DNA of 64,000 nt from CAZYTM01 sp964649725 (lineage in GTDB: Bacteria > Desulfobacterota > Desulfuromonadia > Geobacterales > Geobacteraceae). Position numbers and translations under genes: made by a program. Positions 62,713 through 64,000 of the stretch are shown here, piece after piece. The stretch spans positions 277,695 to 341,694 of the forward strand of contig CAZYTM010000004.1 of assembly GCA_964649725.1 (NCBI GenBank), written 5' to 3'. A model generated the notes under the pieces. That model did no database searches. It had not been told where the DNA came from and saw only the letters and a list, made by a program, of their open reading frames with translations. Every line of letters starts with the position of its first letter. The first letter of the stretch is position 1.

Positions 62713-63861
62713 CTACCTCCTTCCCTTGAATCTAGATGAAAGCGAAGAGATTACACTGTCAAGTTCAGCAGGCTTTACCAATTTTTCAGGATCACCTGTT
62801 AGACCTGTAATTGCCATATAAGCAGCAGGCGTAGCAACATTACCTATAACTTCTATTACATCTACTCCACCTCCAGGAGGGAGTTCTAGATGCATAACTT
62901 CAGTCCCTTTACGCAGTCTAAAACCTCCAATATCAACCCATTCGAAAAAAGGCTTGCCCGAAAATGTCTGTGATTTATCAGCGAAATCAACCTTAATGGC
63001 ACCTCCTAGAATTCGAAGACGCAACTTATAGAAACCAGAAGCCAAAATATTAACAGGGAGTTCGATTGTTGCTCCTTTGTTGCCAGCCCTTAGCCATTGT
63101 TTTCCATAAAAAGTACCTAGATAATCAGCAGAGGTTTTCACGACAGACGACGAGTATGGCGATAATTCTGCAACTGAAATATAATTTTTAGAATCCAACT
63201 GTAGAGACTCTTCTAGCCCAAGAATAACTGCCACGACCTCAGCCAATTCATGCATACGTAGCGGAGCATCAAATTTCCAGCCATTAAGTGGTTCAACAGG
63301 CAATAATGGTGGTGCATTAAAGATAAAATAGTCAATACCCCCCTCTTGCGGGATCTGAACTGATAGTTCATGGCTGCCAGCATTTAAGTATATTTTACCT
63401 GCCTCGATTTCTCGAAATGTGCCACCACTGTTTACAATAAATGACTTATTCCCAATCTCCCATACTTGGCCGTCACCTTTTGCAGCTACTATTAATACAT
63501 ACTCCCCTTCCAGAGGAACATTAATTTTAAAATGTGCCATTGTCGGCACACCAAGACCGCTTACCCAACCAGTACCAGAAAACTTTCCATAAAGATTATA
63601 AGTTCGAAGCGTCACATTATCGCTTTTAATATTATAATAATTCTCTGCTTCAAACTTAATGTAACGTTTACCGCTAAGTATATTCAGATAGTCAATTTCT
63701 GCAGGTTCAACTACCCCTCCCCCCCATCGAAATGCAGCAATTAACCTGGAAACAAACTCACCCTGTGTCACTCCAGAACCAGTTGCAGCAGTTGCCACAC
63801 TTGACATTATATTAAACATTATTAATGCAAATACTATAATCATACTATTTTTGATCTTCAT
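62713..63861 (-). CDS. Secreted protein with two carbohydrate-binding-like (jelly-roll) modules
   Basis: 382 aa from ATG 63861 with AGGA upstream. The signal peptide (KIKNSMIIVFALIMFNIMSS) ends near AATG. Two similar modules are visible: KRYIKFEAENYYNIKSDNVT ... GEYVLIVAAKGDG ... SHELSVQIPQEGGIDYFIF (about 70-190) and DYLGTFYGKQWL ... GFYKLRLRILGGA ... EVMHLELPPGGGVDVIEVI (about 245-345). Their 'length, aromatic, L-P-x-G-G-V-D' ending recalls CBM6/35-type jelly rolls. A similar modular secreted protein linked to comEC is unknown to me; a cell-surface role is inferred. Confidence 0.62.
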   Translation of the reverse strand: MKIKNSMIIVFALIMFNIMSSVATAATGSGVTQGEFVSRLIAAFRWGGGVVEPAEIDYLNILSGKRYIKFEAENYYNIKSDNVTLRTYNLYGKFSGTGWVSGLGVPTMAHFKINVPLEGEYVLIVAAKGDGQVWEIGNKSFIVNSGGTFREIEAGKIYLNAGSHELSVQIPQEGGIDYFIFNAPPLLPVEPLNGWKFDAPLRMHELAEVVAVILGLEESLQLDSKNYISVAELSPYSSSVVKTSADYLGTFYGKQWLRAGNKGATIELPVNILASGFYKLRLRILGGAIKVDFADKSQTFSGKPFFEWVDIGGFRLRKGTEVMHLELPPGGGVDVIEVIGNVATPAAYMAITGLTGDPEKLVKPAELDSVISSLSSRFKGRR

Positions 63862-63913
63862 ACTCTTCCTCACTAAATTAATCGGATAACATATAAATAT
63901 ATATCATAGCTGT

Positions 63914-64000
63914 TTAGCTTTTCATAGTAGCGCGTTGATGTTCCCGCGCAGCAGAGAGGAGTCTGTTCACACTTCTCCTGTCCTGCCAACCTGCCGATAT
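63914..64000 (-). CDS. C-terminal fragment of a protein cut by the window edge
   Basis: A minus-strand frame open from the window edge to TAA at 63914-63916 encodes 28 residues ending RLLSAAREHQRATMKS. It has a helical, Arg-rich, GC-richer composition than the intergenic DNA beside it. Another frame is also open here, so this call is tentative and no function can be given. Confidence 0.35.
   Translation of the reverse strand: MSAGWQDRRSVNRLLSAAREHQRATMKS

Overview
This AT-rich window (visibly about 37-40% GC in most genes) looks like a chromosomal segment of a Desulfuromonadales/Geobacterales bacterium. The gene content and order are Geobacter-like: apgM-xerD-glnD-amiC-mutS, a pilB-pilT-pilC-pilS cluster, korDABC-mdh-icd with a monomeric NADP-isocitrate dehydrogenase, and acnB close to hisS and a REC-GGDEF response regulator. 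No insertion sequence, prophage, CRISPR array or rRNA is visible. Most genes lie on the minus strand in long operons, with short plus-strand islands at 3.2, 14.4-16.5, 31.8-34.0 and 47.7-51.1 kb.

Layout. 0-2.2 kb: an edge fragment with a signal peptide, then cobO, a stand-alone B12-binding methylmalonyl-CoA mutase subunit and its chaperone meaB. 2.5-3.8 kb: tRNA-Val(CAC) and a Slp-type lipoprotein. 3.8-14.3 kb: apgM, xerD, glnD, amiC, mutS, tRNA-Cys, pgsA and a lytic transglycosylase. 14.4-16.5 kb (plus strand): nadB, an AroQ chorismate mutase and a free-standing copy of the regulatory domain of DAHP synthase. 16.5-24.3 kb: type IV pilus genes pilBTCS, followed by two Geobacter-type hypothetical genes where pilR and pilA would be expected. 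24.4-31.7 kb: rnr, tatC, ribF, a UPF0104-type membrane protein and a DUF2723 glycosyltransferase-like protein. 31.8-34.0 kb: slt. 34.2-38.1 kb: dedA, trmJ, SemiSWEET, lemA and two TPM-domain genes. 38.2-44.4 kb: central carbon metabolism (korDABC, mdh, icd). 44.6-47.2 kb: a LysM lipoprotein and aspS. 47.7-53.7 kb: an accessory-looking stretch with a divergent pilT paralogue, a PATAN (DUF4388)/GAF signalling protein, a small Cys-rich protein, tandem TRL-like lipoproteins and an unrecognised lipoprotein. 53.8-64 kb: acnB, a zinc-ribbon membrane protein, hisS, a GacA-like response regulator, comEC and a secreted protein.

How the genes work together. AcnB, Icd, Kor and Mdh are consecutive or near-consecutive TCA-cycle steps. 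The icd and acnB promoters each carry the same near-perfect dyad (TTGTATAC-N-GTATACAA type) over the -10 box, which points to one shared repressor. The REC-GGDEF protein has Ser instead of Asp at the base-recognition position of its GGDEF domain. That is the hallmark of Hypr (hybrid promiscuous) enzymes that make cyclic AMP-GMP, known from Geobacter GacA. Together with the pilus genes this fits a surface-attached, metal- or electrode-respiring lifestyle.

The most interesting items are the Hypr signature, the shared icd/acnB operator, the orphan DAHP synthase regulatory domain beside AroQ, a cluster of DnaA-box-like sequences at 57.4 kb, and the accessory stretch at 50.8-53.7 kb. All assignments come from reading the sequence and from recalled family knowledge; no database search was possible.
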